Part shown: piece after piece, positions 27,572 through 36,805 of the stretch
Position numbering within the stretch: the stretch's first letter is position 1
How the letters are laid out: each line of letters starts with the position of its first letter
DNA from: Prochlorococcus marinus str. MIT 9302
Lineage (GTDB): Bacteria > Cyanobacteriota > Cyanobacteriia > PCC-6307 > Cyanobiaceae
DNA: 64,000 bases
Direction of reading: 5' to 3'
Assembly: GCF_000759975.1 (NCBI RefSeq)
Contig: NZ_JNAM01000002.1
Coordinates: 62,001 to 126,000 of the forward strand
Notes under the pieces: generated by a model
What the model was told of the DNA's origin: nothing
The model's input: only the letters and a program-made list of their open reading frames with translations
Databases searched by the model: none
Made by a program: the position numbers and the translations under genes

Positions 27572-27955
27572 TTGGAATTAAGAACAAAAATTGTCTCAGC
27601 AGTCATAAGATCCCTTAAGTTACCACCAAGGTTTCGATTGAAAATGGTTAAAGAAGATCCTGTAAGGCTTGAACTAAGCCTTACTCCTTCTTATGGCAAA
27701 AATCCAATTATTGTTGGTTTAGTAGAATCTTTAGACTTAGTCGCTCGCAGAGATAGAGAAGGTAGATTGCCCAGAGATCTGCAAGGAACTTGGGATTGGA
27801 CTGTAAGACATGGAAAAGTAAGTACTGGAGGCTGGAATCCTATGTTAAAGGAAGCCTTGCAAACAATGTTTGATACTGGATTGCCAGCAATTGTATATGA
27901 GGAATTAACTGGAGATGAGTATCGACCTGTTGATGGTGTTAGACATATTAAATAA
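27572..27955 (+). CDS. Conserved-looking cyanobacterial protein of unknown function
   Basis: 127 residues starting at TTG, supported by AAGG about seven bases upstream. The sequence is well ordered and rich in aromatic and charged residues: RDLQGTWDWTVRHGKVSTGG, then LPAIVYEELTGDEYRPVDG. It looks like a folded soluble alpha/beta protein. I do not recognise the family. It lies between the DUF2973-like gene and the hli gene, all on the plus strand, so a link to thylakoid function is possible but unproven. Confidence 0.65.
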   Translation: MELRTKIVSAVIRSLKLPPRFRLKMVKEDPVRLELSLTPSYGKNPIIVGLVESLDLVARRDREGRLPRDLQGTWDWTVRHGKVSTGGWNPMLKEALQTMFDTGLPAIVYEELTGDEYRPVDGVRHIK

Positions 27956-28020
27956 TTAATTATTTATCATAAATTCTTCCTTAAAACGTTAAAATGGGAG
28001 ATATGAAAATATAGTTAATT

Positions 28021-28167
28021 ATGAACGATGAAAAACAACCGAGATTTGGATTTGTAAATTTTGCTGAAACCTGGAATGGTCGTATGGCAATGATGGGCAT
28101 TTTAATTGGTCTTAGTACTGAATTAATTACTGGACAAAGTATCCTTAGACAAATTGGAATAGGTTAA
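28021..28167 (+). CDS. hli: High-light-inducible protein (Hli/SCP), single-helix chlorophyll-binding type
   Basis: 48 residues. The Hli core ETWNGRMAMMGILIGL holds the chlorophyll-binding ExxNGRxAM motif within one membrane helix, followed by ELITGQSILRQIGIG. Such proteins bind chlorophyll and carotenoid and protect photosystem assembly under light stress. A TAAAAT box about 30 bases upstream may be the -10 element. It ends four bases before the stop of the convergent zinc-ribbon gene. Which of the many Prochlorococcus hli types this is cannot be told. Confidence 0.93.
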   Translation: MNDEKQPRFGFVNFAETWNGRMAMMGILIGLSTELITGQSILRQIGIG

Positions 28168-28171
28168 GTCC

Positions 28172-28513
28172 TCATTTAATTTCTTCTGCCTTAACTTCTA
28201 TAGTACTTTCACTCGGTTTTTTATTAAATTGATTTCTTATACTAATATCCTTTAAATCTGCACCACAATTCATGCAGGTATCACTTAATCCTAAGGATAT
28301 TGCACCACAATTATTACATGTACTGGATTTTGACTTGTAAAAGTTAAATCCTATAAAAACTAAAAGTAATAATAAAAGAGGAATAAGAAATAAAAGGAGT
28401 AGGATGTTACCTAGAAAGCTTATTAAAAAGTTAATCCCAAAAATAGGAATTACTATAAGTATGATCAATGAATATGAAAGAAGAGTTTTATTTACTTTAA
28501 GAAAATAATTCAT
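28172..28513 (-). CDS. Membrane protein with zinc-ribbon domain
   Basis: 113 residues. Two hydrophobic helices (residues about 10 to 30 and 32 to 55) are followed by a zinc ribbon CNNCGAISLGLSDTCMNCGAD, with two CxxC pairs spaced 14 residues apart. The tail is charged. The ribbon would face the cytoplasm if the N-terminus is also inside. It follows the BrkB gene by one base and is probably co-transcribed with it. Function unknown. Confidence 0.75.
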   Translation of the reverse strand: MNYFLKVNKTLLSYSLIILIVIPIFGINFLISFLGNILLLLFLIPLLLLLLVFIGFNFYKSKSSTCNNCGAISLGLSDTCMNCGADLKDISIRNQFNKKPSESTIEVKAEEIK

Positions 28514-28514
28514 A

Positions 28515-29450
28515 CTACATATTAGTTCTTTTTCTTCTTATCTTTACTAAAGTCATACTAGCAATAACTACACTCCAGCACTGTCCAAAATATAAAATCA
28601 CACCTAAAAGCCAAACCCATAAAGTAAGTACAAGAAAGCCTCCAATAAAACCATATGCTTGAAATCTTGCGCCAAGCGAAAGAATACTTTTACTTACTGC
28701 TAAATTTAAGGTTGTTAGACCAATCCCAATCAGAATAGATCCAGGCAATAGTGGTCTTAGAGGAACTTTTCTACTTGGCAAGAGAGCTTGTAATAGAAGA
28801 GCCATTAAAGAGAAGCCAATTAGTGGAATTGCAAATTGACCAACTTGTAAAAGAGGTAACTTTAGAAATAAATCAGAAATTAAATTATTAGATTTTGAGA
28901 GATTTTCTAAGACGTTACTTGGTATCATTCTAAGATTTGCACTAATTTGATCTAATACCATTAAAAATCCTATAAAGAATACTACTAAAAAAGCTTCAAC
29001 TCTATTCCGGAGAAACCTTGAAGCTTGCTCTCTCCAAGCAGAATTTACTCTTTTGGAAGGAAGTTCATCCTCCCATAGCCTATCTGAACCTCTTTGGAGA
29101 GATAAATATGCATTTCCTGCTGTAAATAGTAAAAACATAGCTCCTAGAATCCCTGCTCCAAAACCTTGATCAATCAATTTAAATAATGTTGTTTCTACTA
29201 ATTCAACTACTGAAGGAGGTAAAATTTGGGCTGCAATAGAAATGATTTCTTGATCTAGGCCCTCTTGTTTGCCCAGGAACCATGATGCTATTGAAAGAGA
29301 AATTAGAAGAATAGGAAAAAATGATTGAAGTGTGTAGTAAGCAAATGCAGCACTTAGATCAATGCAATCAGATTTGCTCCATCTTTCACAAGCTCCCCAC
29401 AAACTCTTCAGTATCCAGGTTGAACTTCGTTGCATATTAATTTTCTTCAA
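28515..29450 (-). CDS. YihY/BrkB family inner-membrane protein
   Basis: 311 residues with about six membrane helices. Family marks are AAFAYYTLQSFFPILLISLS near the N-terminus, the LQRGSDRLWED stretch in the middle, and GARFQAYGFIGGFLVLTLWVW near the C-terminus. The family, once misnamed ribonuclease BN, is of unclear biochemical role, with roles in envelope or transport proposed. It leads a two-gene unit with the zinc-ribbon gene. The ATG is preceded by a 73-bp gap. Confidence 0.9.
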   Translation of the reverse strand: MKKINMQRSSTWILKSLWGACERWSKSDCIDLSAAFAYYTLQSFFPILLISLSIASWFLGKQEGLDQEIISIAAQILPPSVVELVETTLFKLIDQGFGAGILGAMFLLFTAGNAYLSLQRGSDRLWEDELPSKRVNSAWREQASRFLRNRVEAFLVVFFIGFLMVLDQISANLRMIPSNVLENLSKSNNLISDLFLKLPLLQVGQFAIPLIGFSLMALLLQALLPSRKVPLRPLLPGSILIGIGLTTLNLAVSKSILSLGARFQAYGFIGGFLVLTLWVWLLGVILYFGQCWSVVIASMTLVKIRRKRTNM

Positions 29451-29523
29451 ATATTTATCTCATATATTTTTTTATTGTATCTAATTAAGAAATTTTTCAA
29501 GCAATTATTTATTTATGATGCAA

Positions 29524-30324
29524 CTATTTTTCCAGTAACAAATTACCCCATGGCTTTAAGATTTCAATTTTTTCTGTTGATCTACAAGCAATTAATGGAA
29601 AATTAACATCGCTCAAGTTTTGTCCTATAACTAAATTTAAAGGATCGGTTTCTAACCACTTTATAGAACAATTGAGTTCTTCTAATAAAAGCCAGGCAGC
29701 TGCAATATCCCATATCTTTGGGGTTGATTCTATTGCTCCGAAAGTTTGTCCCATCGCCACACTCGTTAGATTTAAACTCGATACACCTAGGAGTCTGATT
29801 TTGCCAGGAAATATTGAGTTTGGTTTTTTTTGCAGAATTTTTATAGATCTACTACATAAAGAGACGCATTCACTTTTGTGATTATTGTGGTTAGGCACAA
29901 GTTTTTGGTTATTTAACCAAACACCTTTACCTTTAATGGATACAAACTTTTTTTTCAATGTAGGGATTATTAAAAAAGAAGATTGAGGTTTGCCATCAAC
30001 AAACCTTGCAACTGATATAGACCAGTATGGAATACCTGCAGCAAAATTTGTTGTCCCATCCAGTGGATCAACTACCCAATATGCTTTAGTATTAGGAATT
30101 GACTTACCACCTTCTTCACTAAGGACTCCCTCATCTGGAGCTATTGAAGCTAGACCATCTACAATTGTTTTATCACTCCATAAGTCACAACTTGTTATTA
30201 ATGATCCGTCTGCTTTATTGCTAGCACTAATATTGCCAAAATCTTTTATTTGTCGTTGACTAACTAATTCAAATAGAGAATCTAATTCACTTAGTTGCTT
30301 ATTGGTTAAATTTGTTGGATTCAT
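29524..30324 (-). CDS. Inositol-monophosphatase-family phosphatase
   Basis: 266 residues from the ATG at 30324, which overlaps the TolC stop as ATGA; the frame is open five codons further up. Metal-binding motifs are SEEGG, DPLDGTTNF and WDIAAAWLLLEE, as in IMPase, CysQ and bacterial SuhB. It hydrolyses a phosphate monoester with magnesium. Substrate choice among inositol phosphate, PAP, histidinol phosphate or fructose bisphosphate cannot be fixed from motifs. It is the last gene of a radical-SAM/TolC/IMPase operon. Confidence 0.9.
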   Translation of the reverse strand: MNPTNLTNKQLSELDSLFELVSQRQIKDFGNISASNKADGSLITSCDLWSDKTIVDGLASIAPDEGVLSEEGGKSIPNTKAYWVVDPLDGTTNFAAGIPYWSISVARFVDGKPQSSFLIIPTLKKKFVSIKGKGVWLNNQKLVPNHNNHKSECVSLCSRSIKILQKKPNSIFPGKIRLLGVSSLNLTSVAMGQTFGAIESTPKIWDIAAAWLLLEELNCSIKWLETDPLNLVIGQNLSDVNFPLIACRSTEKIEILKPWGNLLLEK

Positions 30325-31754
30325 TTTGAAATATTGCAAATAGATTCGCTATCTTTAGTTTTATTATTATTGTTATCTGTACAATTTTTACTTATTTCAA
30401 GAAAAGTTAATCTTTCTAATTCATCTAAATTTAAATTGTAACTATATAGAGCATTAATATTTTTTGATTTTGCATTACTTAATTCACTTTGCCTTACAAG
30501 TACATCTTTTAGAGTTGATATTCCAACATCATATCTAAGCCTGGAAAGCCTTACAGACTCTTGACTAGATTCAATTTCTTTAAGAGACGAAATAATTCTC
30601 TCTTCATTCAATCTGAGATTCAAATATGCTTTGCTAATATTTGTGGTCAAAACATTTTTTAGATTTTTATAAGTATATTCATCAGATTCTGCATCTGCTA
30701 TTTTTGATTTGTAAGAGTTTTTATTCTGTCCACCATTAAAAATTCTCCATCCAAAATTTAAACTTATTGTATTTGTATAGTTAGATCCAGATTCTTCAGA
30801 GTCAATATTAGGGGAAAGAGAGTCGCCCTTAGAAAATGTACTTGCGAAAGTGTTGCTGATATAAATATTTGGCTTATTTTGAGATAAAAAACTTTTTGCC
30901 TGATTCTTTTTAACAGATTGTTGAAGTAGGAGGTTTTTCAAAGAAAGATTTTTATCTAAACCTTCATTAATATTTTTATTCAGTCTATGATTCCAGAAAC
31001 CTGTTAGATTTTGTTCTTTATTAATTTCGAAATCTCCCTTTATGTTAAGAATCTCTTTGAGAGAAATTTTATTAATTTTATGGTCTATTTTTTTTTCGTT
31101 AAGAGATAGTTTATCCCGAGATAATTGAGCTTCTGCTTCAAGAACTTCAAATTTTGTACCAATTCCAGCATCTAACTTCGCTATAGCATTATCTAAACTT
31201 GTAGTTGATAAATTAACTGTAAATTTTTTATTTTGAATATCTTGATATGATTTTTGGTATTTGTGATACCTTATTCTGGCTTCTTGAATTAAATCTTTTT
31301 TCTTAATCTCATAATTATTTTCTGCAATTTTGTAATTTTCTCTGGCAATTTTAATTTCGAATCCTCTAAGGGGGTCAATTAAATCCCATTTAATATTTAG
31401 AGATGGATTAGCCGTAAATTGTGAAGTTTTTAAAGTCGCTGAATTGCTATTGTTATTTTTACCTGCGACATATTTGGGCAACCCATTGGCTTGAAAATCT
31501 AAAGATGGGTATCTTTGAGCAATTTGACTAGAAAGATTAAAGCTTGCAGAGGTAACTAAATTTTGTAATGATCTTAACTCGTGACTATTTAAGACAATTT
31601 TTTCTATGTCTTGATAACTAATAAAAGGCTTATTTGATTTTTCTTCTAAAACTTTATCTATAAATCCTTGTTTTTCGTTGGCTTTTATTTCTAGAAAGTT
31701 ACTAAATATTGAAAGAGGCAAAAATAAGATTGCATTTATTACTTTTTTAAGCAT
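30321..31754 (-). CDS. TolC-like outer-membrane efflux protein
   Basis: 477 residues. An N-terminal signal peptide (INAILFLPLSIFSNFLEIKA) leads into a protein with the duplicated long-helix and strand layout of the outer membrane efflux family. Both halves have the heptad-rich helical stretches (ARENYKIAENNYEIKKKDL; NLRLNEERIISSLKEIESSQ). It would form the outer-membrane channel for type I secretion or RND/ABC efflux. It overlaps the upstream DUF512 gene by eight bases and the IMPase gene by four. Confidence 0.88.
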   Translation of the reverse strand: MLKKVINAILFLPLSIFSNFLEIKANEKQGFIDKVLEEKSNKPFISYQDIEKIVLNSHELRSLQNLVTSASFNLSSQIAQRYPSLDFQANGLPKYVAGKNNNSNSATLKTSQFTANPSLNIKWDLIDPLRGFEIKIARENYKIAENNYEIKKKDLIQEARIRYHKYQKSYQDIQNKKFTVNLSTTSLDNAIAKLDAGIGTKFEVLEAEAQLSRDKLSLNEKKIDHKINKISLKEILNIKGDFEINKEQNLTGFWNHRLNKNINEGLDKNLSLKNLLLQQSVKKNQAKSFLSQNKPNIYISNTFASTFSKGDSLSPNIDSEESGSNYTNTISLNFGWRIFNGGQNKNSYKSKIADAESDEYTYKNLKNVLTTNISKAYLNLRLNEERIISSLKEIESSQESVRLSRLRYDVGISTLKDVLVRQSELSNAKSKNINALYSYNLNLDELERLTFLEISKNCTDNNNNKTKDSESICNISK

Positions 31755-33159
31755 TTTTTATACTATTTGTTTTATTAGATTTGCCAATTAAAGTACTTAT
31801 AATATCATTAGAATCATCAAGAACGTGAATTTGGGTATTCAATAGATTTTCTACTTCTTTAATATTTTTGTCATCTAAAAACAAATCAGTATTAATTTTT
31901 AACATGATTGATGGTATGTAGATACCCTCTCCCAAATCCTTATTTTGCAGTCCATAAATTAGATCTTCTCCAGTTAGAAGTCCAGTAACCACTTGCTCTT
32001 GTCCCCAATAAATGCTTGGTAAGCCGTACAAATTAATTGTCAACCCATCAATCAAGTTTAATTTCTCAACTGTAGGAATGAGGGCTTCATAAACTAATTT
32101 ACCAACAATCCAACTGACTTTTTTTGGCTTTTTTACTGTTTGGGGTAGATTTTTAGTCTTTTCACTTAATGTTTTTAGAAAGCTTCTAATTGAGCCAACT
32201 CCATTAGATTCTTGCGGCATATTCTCGTAGGTTTTGTAACTAGGTAAAGTTTTACCTGCTATTAAATACCATTCGTCTGCTAGCCAACAAAAACGAGTCC
32301 CATGACTCTTTTGTAAACAAGCTTGAATCCTTTCTACTTGTTTAATGGTTTTTATTGCATATTCCGAGCTTATAGATTTTAATCCATCATTTTCAGGTCT
32401 AAATTTTGTAAGTCCTACAGGAACTATCGCAACTGAAAGTACTGTTTGAGAAGTTTTTTTGTAGAAGTCTGCAAGTTCCAAAATTGATTTCTCAAGAATT
32501 TTCCCATCATTTATATCTGGGCATACGACAATTTGAGCATGTATTTGTATAGAGTTTTTTTCAAACCAGGAGATTTGATCAAGAATTATTCCCGCATTTT
32601 TATTTTTTAATAATTTTTCTCGAGTATCTGGATCAGTAGCATGAACAGAAATAAAAAGAGGAGATAGTTTTTGCCTAGAAATTCTTTCCCAATCTTCTTT
32701 TTTTAAATTTGTAAGGGTTAGATAAGAACCATAAAGGAAACTTAATCTATAATCATCATCTTTTACGTAAAGACTTTTCCTTTTACCTTTTGGTTGTTGA
32801 TCTATAAAACAAAATGGACATCTATTATTGCATTGCTTGATTGAATCAAATAATGCATCTTTAAAATTAATACCTAAATTTACGTCTTGATCTTTTTCAA
32901 TACTTATATTGTGAATTTCATGATTTTTATCTAAAACTGATATGTTTAAAAATTCTTCACTAATGAGAATCTGATAATCAATTAAATCTCTTGGTTTTTT
33001 TCCATTAATACTAATTATTGAATCACCTGATTCAAATCCTATTTCTTCAGCAATCGAATTAGCTTCGATACTTTCAATTTCTGCAGGATTTATTTTATAA
33101 GCAATATTAGGAACCATAAGATCGTTAGAATCTTGTTTGTAATTAATTTCTTGCCACAC
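31747..33159 (-). CDS. DUF512 radical-SAM protein with PDZ-like N-terminus
   Basis: 470 residues. A PDZ-like region (residues 20 to 65: AEEIGFESGDSIISINGKKP) is followed by a radical-SAM motif CNNRCPFCFID that fits Cx3Cx2C, and then the DUF512 domain (VARGENDG-type region seen as KFRPENDG; CLADEWYLIAGK; GVGSIRSFL). This layout is conserved across cyanobacteria and Firmicutes, but its reaction is unknown. The gene heads the operon with tolC and IMPase; the 187-bp gap upstream holds its promoter. Confidence 0.9.
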   Translation of the reverse strand: MWQEINYKQDSNDLMVPNIAYKINPAEIESIEANSIAEEIGFESGDSIISINGKKPRDLIDYQILISEEFLNISVLDKNHEIHNISIEKDQDVNLGINFKDALFDSIKQCNNRCPFCFIDQQPKGKRKSLYVKDDDYRLSFLYGSYLTLTNLKKEDWERISRQKLSPLFISVHATDPDTREKLLKNKNAGIILDQISWFEKNSIQIHAQIVVCPDINDGKILEKSILELADFYKKTSQTVLSVAIVPVGLTKFRPENDGLKSISSEYAIKTIKQVERIQACLQKSHGTRFCWLADEWYLIAGKTLPSYKTYENMPQESNGVGSIRSFLKTLSEKTKNLPQTVKKPKKVSWIVGKLVYEALIPTVEKLNLIDGLTINLYGLPSIYWGQEQVVTGLLTGEDLIYGLQNKDLGEGIYIPSIMLKINTDLFLDDKNIKEVENLLNTQIHVLDDSNDIISTLIGKSNKTNSIKNA

Positions 33160-33346
33160 AATTAAATTCCAGATATTAGTCTTTATATTTATTTTAAACT
33201 CATAAATGACTCAAAGTGTATTAAATACTTTTAAAATACTCAATAATATTGTGAAATTAAGGGCCCTTGATTTATTAAAATAATAAATTAGCAGTTTTTA
33301 AAAACACGATTTCAATTAATTAAAATAAACCAATAAATTTTTTCCA

Positions 33347-34114
33347 TTGAAAGAATTAATTACAAAAAATTTAGATGTGAAAGATAGCTTCAACTATGAA
33401 TTGAAAAAAAAAGTCGATTCATATGAAAGTACTTTTTTATCAAGGCCAATTTCTTTAAGATTGTGGTCTTCTTTTTTTGTAATTTTACCTATATTTATTC
33501 AAGCTCCTTGGGTCAGATTTCAACCAATTAGTGCTCTTTGTTTTACTGTTATAATCCTCTTGGGAGCATTTGTTTTATACAAAAAACCATCAAATAAATG
33601 GTTTATTGTCAGTTCATTATTACTTGGCGTATCTGGGAGTTGGCTTGGTGGATGTTTATTCTGGGGATGGTTAAGTCCATATCCTATCCTGCACATTCCT
33701 GTGGAAGCTGTAGTTCTTCCATTTGCTTTAATTGGCCTTGGTACTAATTGGAAAATAGGTTCTAGTTTTTATATCTCTTCTTTGTTTGGAACTGCAGTTA
33801 CTGACATTACAATATTTTTGATCGGAATAATGGATCAATGGAGGCAGGTCATCACAGCAGATTCTGAAACTGCTCCTCTAATTCTTCAAAAAACATCAGA
33901 GAATCTTATTCAAATAAAATCCTTATCTATTATTGTTTTTGTTGCACTTATACTTTGGTTTATATCAAAAGAAATTTTTGATTCTGCGACTATTAATACC
34001 ACTAATGGTAAAGCACTATTGGTCTCTAGTTATGTAATTCAAACGACATTAATTGTTGATGGTATTTTTATTTTTCTAGCAATTCTGCAACCAACATTTA
34101 GTGGATTGGTTTAA
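33347..34114 (+). CDS. DUF3120 cyanobacterial membrane protein
   Basis: 255 residues with about six membrane helices. Recognisable stretches are PIFIQAPWVRFQPISAL, LGGCLFWGWLSPYPILHIPVEA and GSSFYISSLFGTAVTDIT. These match DUF3120, a family restricted to cyanobacteria and often found beside nadB, as here. The last base of its stop is the first base of the nadB start, so the pair is coupled. The start is TTG and is less certain; no internal Met occurs before the first helix. Confidence 0.85.
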   Translation: MKELITKNLDVKDSFNYELKKKVDSYESTFLSRPISLRLWSSFFVILPIFIQAPWVRFQPISALCFTVIILLGAFVLYKKPSNKWFIVSSLLLGVSGSWLGGCLFWGWLSPYPILHIPVEAVVLPFALIGLGTNWKIGSSFYISSLFGTAVTDITIFLIGIMDQWRQVITADSETAPLILQKTSENLIQIKSLSIIVFVALILWFISKEIFDSATINTTNGKALLVSSYVIQTTLIVDGIFIFLAILQPTFSGLV

Positions 34115-35781
34115 TGCTTAGGCCTCCATTTTCGCAAGAACCAATCCCGATAAATAATTGGGATGTAATCGTTATAGGTGCTGGAGCTGCAGGACTTATG
34201 ACTTGCCTTGAATTACCCGCTAATTTAAAAGTGCTTCTTTTAAATAGAAACACTAGCAAGGTATCTTCTAGTAGATGGGCTCAAGGAGGTATAGCATCTG
34301 TTATTAGGGAAGATGATTCATTCGATCTTCATGCTGATGATACTTTAAAAGCAGGGGATGGACTATGTGATTTCCAAGCTGTCGAAATGCTAGTTAAAGA
34401 AGCCCCAGGTTGCGTGGATAGGTTGCAGAATTTAGGCATGATTTTTGATCAAAGTTCTGATCAACTAGCTACTACTTTAGAAGCAGCTCATTCTCGAAGA
34501 AGAGTCTTGCATGTAAAAGATCGTACTGGTAGAGCATTAGTTGAAGTTCTAGAAGATCATGTTGAAAATAAAAAAAATATTCTTCACTGTAGGGGTGTAA
34601 GAGTAACTGAACTTCTTATTGAAAATGAAGAATGTAAAGGAGTTAAGGTTCTTGATGGAGCGAATTTATATTGGATTCAATCGAGAGCGGTTGTTTTGGC
34701 TACAGGTGGAGGTGGTCATTTATTTACTAACACAACTAATCCTGCTCAATCCTCTGGAGAAGGAATTGCTCTTGCATGGAAAGCAGGGGCTGCTATTGAA
34801 GATTTAGAATTTGTTCAATTTCATCCAACCGCTTTAAAATTTTATGGTGCTCCTTGTTTCTTAATATCTGAGGCACTTAGAGGAGAAGGAGCTATTTTAG
34901 TTGATAAAAATGGTGAAAGCCCAGTTAAAAATCTTAAAAATCGTGATTTAGCTACTAGAGATCAGGTAAGTAGAGCAATTATGAAGAATATGCATGAAAA
35001 TAATGTAGATCATGTTGGCTTAGATCTTAGGTATATTGATCCCGAAAAAATTGTAGAGCGTTTTCCCACTATCTTAAGTAGATGTCAGGATTATGGGGTT
35101 AATCCTTTAAATGAGGTTATTCCTGTAGCTCCTGCAGCTCACTACTGGATGGGAGGTGTAAAAACTGACTTAAGTGCATCTTCTACAAGAAAAGGATTAT
35201 ATGCTGTAGGAGAAGTTGCATCAACTGGAGTTCATGGTGCTAATAGATTGGCAAGTAATTCACTGATGGAATGCCTTGTTTTTGCGAGGAAAATGTCTTC
35301 AATTGTTTTGAATGATCCTCCTAAATTTATAAAATTAGATAAATCATTTCAAGAGTTAGATATTGAAGATCCGAAAGAAGATCAAATTTCTAAAATTGCA
35401 GAAAAAATTGATGATTTAAGAAAACTATGCTGGTTAAATTTAGGTGTATCTCGAAAGAAGGAAAAGATGAGAAAATTTCTTGATAATATTCAAGATGAAA
35501 TGGCTCAATTACATAAAAATGCTTTATTAAATAGTCTTGAAAACATAAAATTTGATCAAAGAATTAAACTTAGTGAACCAAATAGGAGGGTACTGAACCT
35601 TTTGCTTGATTTAAAGAATAGACAAATAACAACTAAAACTTTATTAAACGCTTGTCTATTTAGAGAAGAAAGTAGAGGAGGGCATTTTAGAGATGATTTT
35701 CCAGATAAAGATCAAAATTGGGAATGCCATACTAGACAGCAGTTAGATCAAAAAATTCATAAAAGATTGATTAAAAATTAG
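34114..35781 (+). CDS. nadB: L-aspartate oxidase
   Basis: 555 residues. It oxidises aspartate to iminoaspartate in NAD synthesis. FAD-binding motif VIGAGAAGLMTCLEL is at the N-terminus, with SSRWAQGGIAS, the substrate region EFVQFHPTAL, and GEVASTGVHGANRLASNS near residue 370. The C-terminal helical domain and EESRGGHFRDDFP motif are complete. It starts at the last base of the DUF3120 stop and overlaps the convergent VKOR gene by 11 bases. Confidence 0.96.
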   Translation: MLRPPFSQEPIPINNWDVIVIGAGAAGLMTCLELPANLKVLLLNRNTSKVSSSRWAQGGIASVIREDDSFDLHADDTLKAGDGLCDFQAVEMLVKEAPGCVDRLQNLGMIFDQSSDQLATTLEAAHSRRRVLHVKDRTGRALVEVLEDHVENKKNILHCRGVRVTELLIENEECKGVKVLDGANLYWIQSRAVVLATGGGGHLFTNTTNPAQSSGEGIALAWKAGAAIEDLEFVQFHPTALKFYGAPCFLISEALRGEGAILVDKNGESPVKNLKNRDLATRDQVSRAIMKNMHENNVDHVGLDLRYIDPEKIVERFPTILSRCQDYGVNPLNEVIPVAPAAHYWMGGVKTDLSASSTRKGLYAVGEVASTGVHGANRLASNSLMECLVFARKMSSIVLNDPPKFIKLDKSFQELDIEDPKEDQISKIAEKIDDLRKLCWLNLGVSRKKEKMRKFLDNIQDEMAQLHKNALLNSLENIKFDQRIKLSEPNRRVLNLLLDLKNRQITTKTLLNACLFREESRGGHFRDDFPDKDQNWECHTRQQLDQKIHKRLIKN

Positions 35782-36706
35782 AATTTCCTTGATATCCAGT
35801 CTTTATTGCCAATTCATTCAAGTCGCGCGTACCACTAATTATTTCTCCATTTATTTCCCAAGAAGGAAATCCACTAATTCCTTTAGATTGGCATAGCTCA
35901 TAATCATTATTTTTACCATCTTCAGCACATTCAACTACTGCTAATTCTTTAACTGCCTCTCTACCAAATAGTTGTTTCTGATCGTGGCAATGAGGGCACC
36001 AATACGCGCTATACATAATAATATTGTTTTCTTTTAAAAATTTTGCAAATTCGATTTTCTGGGGAGAACTAGAAGTTGTAATTATTGGTGATACATTTTC
36101 AGTGGGACGTTGAATATCAATAGCATTTGAAGGGTCAACATTAGTTGACCAAATTAGGCCTCCTAGCAGGACACTTATGGCTACAATAAAACCCCTAAAA
36201 ATCATAGATTCTCTACTTTCAAACTTTGCTCCAATCATAGAGATTATAAAGATAGAAAACGATATAATTGCTGAAAGTATACAAAAAAAACAATATGCTT
36301 GAATCTTTAAAAACATTATATTGATTAACAAAAAGCTAAATGAAGAGGAAGCACATGAAATTAGAAATATTAACCACCAGAAAAACTTATTTAGCTTTTC
36401 TTTTGGAGAAATTAAATTGATTGAAAGTATTATTGTGAGAACTAATATTGATAAATACGTTATAAATCCAGCTAATGAGAGAGGAATATTAACTTGATTA
36501 TTTTCAAATAAAGTACCCCAAGGACTATTTAAAACTGTTTCACAACCATTTTGTATCCCAGGGCATGAAAGCGACGTAAATAATCCCCAGTTTTTTAAAG
36601 TAATCGAACCTGTGTCAACTATGCCTATAGTGCTAAGAATTGCGATTATGATTTTTGGCCATTTCAACTCTTTATGAGTTCTACTTTTAAAAGCTTTAAG
36701 CGCCAT
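35771..36706 (-). CDS. Vitamin K epoxide reductase (VKOR) fused to thioredoxin-like domain
   Basis: 311 residues. The membrane domain has the loop Cys pair (CPGIQNGC) and the active-site CFFC at a helix end. After a linker, a thioredoxin-like domain carries YWCPHCHDQ and a cis-Pro in SGFPSWEING. This three-pair layout is that of the cyanobacterial VKOR-Trx fusion, which makes disulfide bonds in periplasmic and lumenal proteins with quinone as acceptor. All six catalytic Cys are present. The gene is divergent from rimO. Confidence 0.94.
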   Translation of the reverse strand: MALKAFKSRTHKELKWPKIIIAILSTIGIVDTGSITLKNWGLFTSLSCPGIQNGCETVLNSPWGTLFENNQVNIPLSLAGFITYLSILVLTIILSINLISPKEKLNKFFWWLIFLISCASSSFSFLLINIMFLKIQAYCFFCILSAIISFSIFIISMIGAKFESRESMIFRGFIVAISVLLGGLIWSTNVDPSNAIDIQRPTENVSPIITTSSSPQKIEFAKFLKENNIIMYSAYWCPHCHDQKQLFGREAVKELAVVECAEDGKNNDYELCQSKGISGFPSWEINGEIISGTRDLNELAIKTGYQGNSNF

Positions 36707-36805
36707 AAAAAATGTAAGTTTGTTATTTACATGATCTATCCTAATATTATCTTGGCATGAGAGTTGCGTACGAAATGCTGTTAAAATTTTTTAATTTTTA
36801 AATTT